DNA of 64,000 bases. Origin: Buddleja alternifolia. Taxonomy: Eukaryota; Streptophyta; Magnoliopsida; Lamiales; Scrophulariaceae. Positions 63,597 to 64,000 of the stretch are shown here, piece after piece; the stretch's first letter is position 1, and every line of letters begins with the position of its first letter. Location of the stretch: positions 9,861,077 to 9,925,076 of the forward strand of contig CM033408.1 of assembly GCA_019426215.1 (NCBI GenBank), given 5' to 3'. The notes below the pieces were generated by a model. The model searched no databases. It was not told the origin of the DNA and saw nothing but the letters and a program-made list of their open reading frames with translations. The position numbers and the translations under genes are program-made.

Positions 63597-64000
63597 GGCG
63601 GCGGCGGCGACGCGGCGGAGAAGGCGGTGGAATAAGATTTTTATTGGGAGAGGAGTGGAAGTGAAGTCTACGCTTTGGTTTGTCTTGGTTATTGGATAGA
63701 TGGAGAGAGAGCTGAGAGAGATATTGAGGAAAGGGAAAGGTACAGGACTTGCAGCGTAATGTACTCTTTTGCAAGTGGTTGTGAACGTTGTTGACAGTTA
63801 CTATTTACTGTTCCGCGTCGGTTACAGTTAATTTGGTTATTTGGGCTGGGCTCAAATTTGACTTCTTGTGATGCTGGCCCAATTCGTAGGAATCTATTAA
63901 ATTGCTACCAAAATAAATATAAGCAACATTATTTCGCATGTGTAGTTTATTCACAAAGGCTGGTGATAAGGCAGAGCAAATCTCTTAATGCCAGAGCAAA
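63597..64000 (-). promoter_or_regulatory. 5' UTR and promoter region of the methyltransferase gene
   Basis: A GC-rich GCCGCC stretch precedes the ATG. Near 63840-63885 the sequence TTGGGCTGGGCTC and a TGGGCC on the minus strand (GGCCCA at about 63877) resemble site II (TGGGCY) elements. These are known from promoters of growth-related and translation-related plant genes. No TATA box is obvious. The assignment is by position and motif only. Confidence 0.4.

Noticed and set aside
1..64000. CRISPR array, operon, phage or bacterial defence system
   Set aside because: No spaced identical repeats, no polycistronic coding blocks; content is typical plant nuclear DNA.

Overview
This window reads as nuclear DNA of a flowering plant, probably a eudicot. 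It is AT-rich, has intron-containing genes, and carries the usual plant repeat superfamilies (Ty1-copia, LINE, MULE, hAT, CACTA). No prokaryotic, organellar or CRISPR features are seen. Two genes look intact, both on the minus strand. The first is an eight-exon MIKC-type MADS-box gene of the AGL15/AGL18 clade (12302-17142, 251 aa predicted). The second is an eight-exon class I SAM-dependent methyltransferase of the EEF1A-KMT/METTL13-like group (59658-63596, 256 aa predicted). I rebuilt both from splice signals; reading frame holds across every junction. The MADS gene has one GC-AG intron. The methyltransferase gene has a good U12-type intron and a 20-nt exon.

Most of the rest is layered transposon debris. 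1-8.8 kb is a decayed Ty1-copia element with Sirevirus-like traits: broken pol, repeated polypurine tracts, and a long additional reading frame downstream of RNase H. That frame is interrupted by two short intron-like gaps and by a 796-bp hAT-like element. 8.7-11.2 kb holds LTR-like debris. The MADS gene follows, with a MULE-like element in its last intron and a tiny inverted-repeat element in intron 2. 17.5-19.7 kb is AT-rich repeat DNA with a partial copy of a retroposon family and a 197-bp tandem duplication.

19.7-26.1 kb is a MULE-type MITE split by a nearly full-length minus-strand LINE; an intact sister MITE lies at 57.5-58.1 kb. A second LINE occupies 27.0-33.4 kb. 33.4-37.3 kb is mostly unassigned, with a tRNA-like Pol III promoter and a perfect 35-bp tandem duplication.

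37.3-50.8 kb is a nest. One copia-type element (minus strand, tRNA-Met-type primer site) has its 5' LTR interrupted by a second related copia element (38990-49519). That second element contains a 1654-bp CACTA element with a long internal hairpin and a poly(A)-tailed retroposon. 51.6-53.98 kb is a 5'-truncated LINE, followed by a ~2.1-kb LTR-like sequence to 56.09 kb. 56.1-59.2 kb holds a tandem repeat, the intact MULE MITE and another long-TIR element, before the methyltransferase gene. I see no clearly new functional system. The items most worth following are the intron-like gaps in the retroelement frame, the dated insertion series, and the U12 intron.
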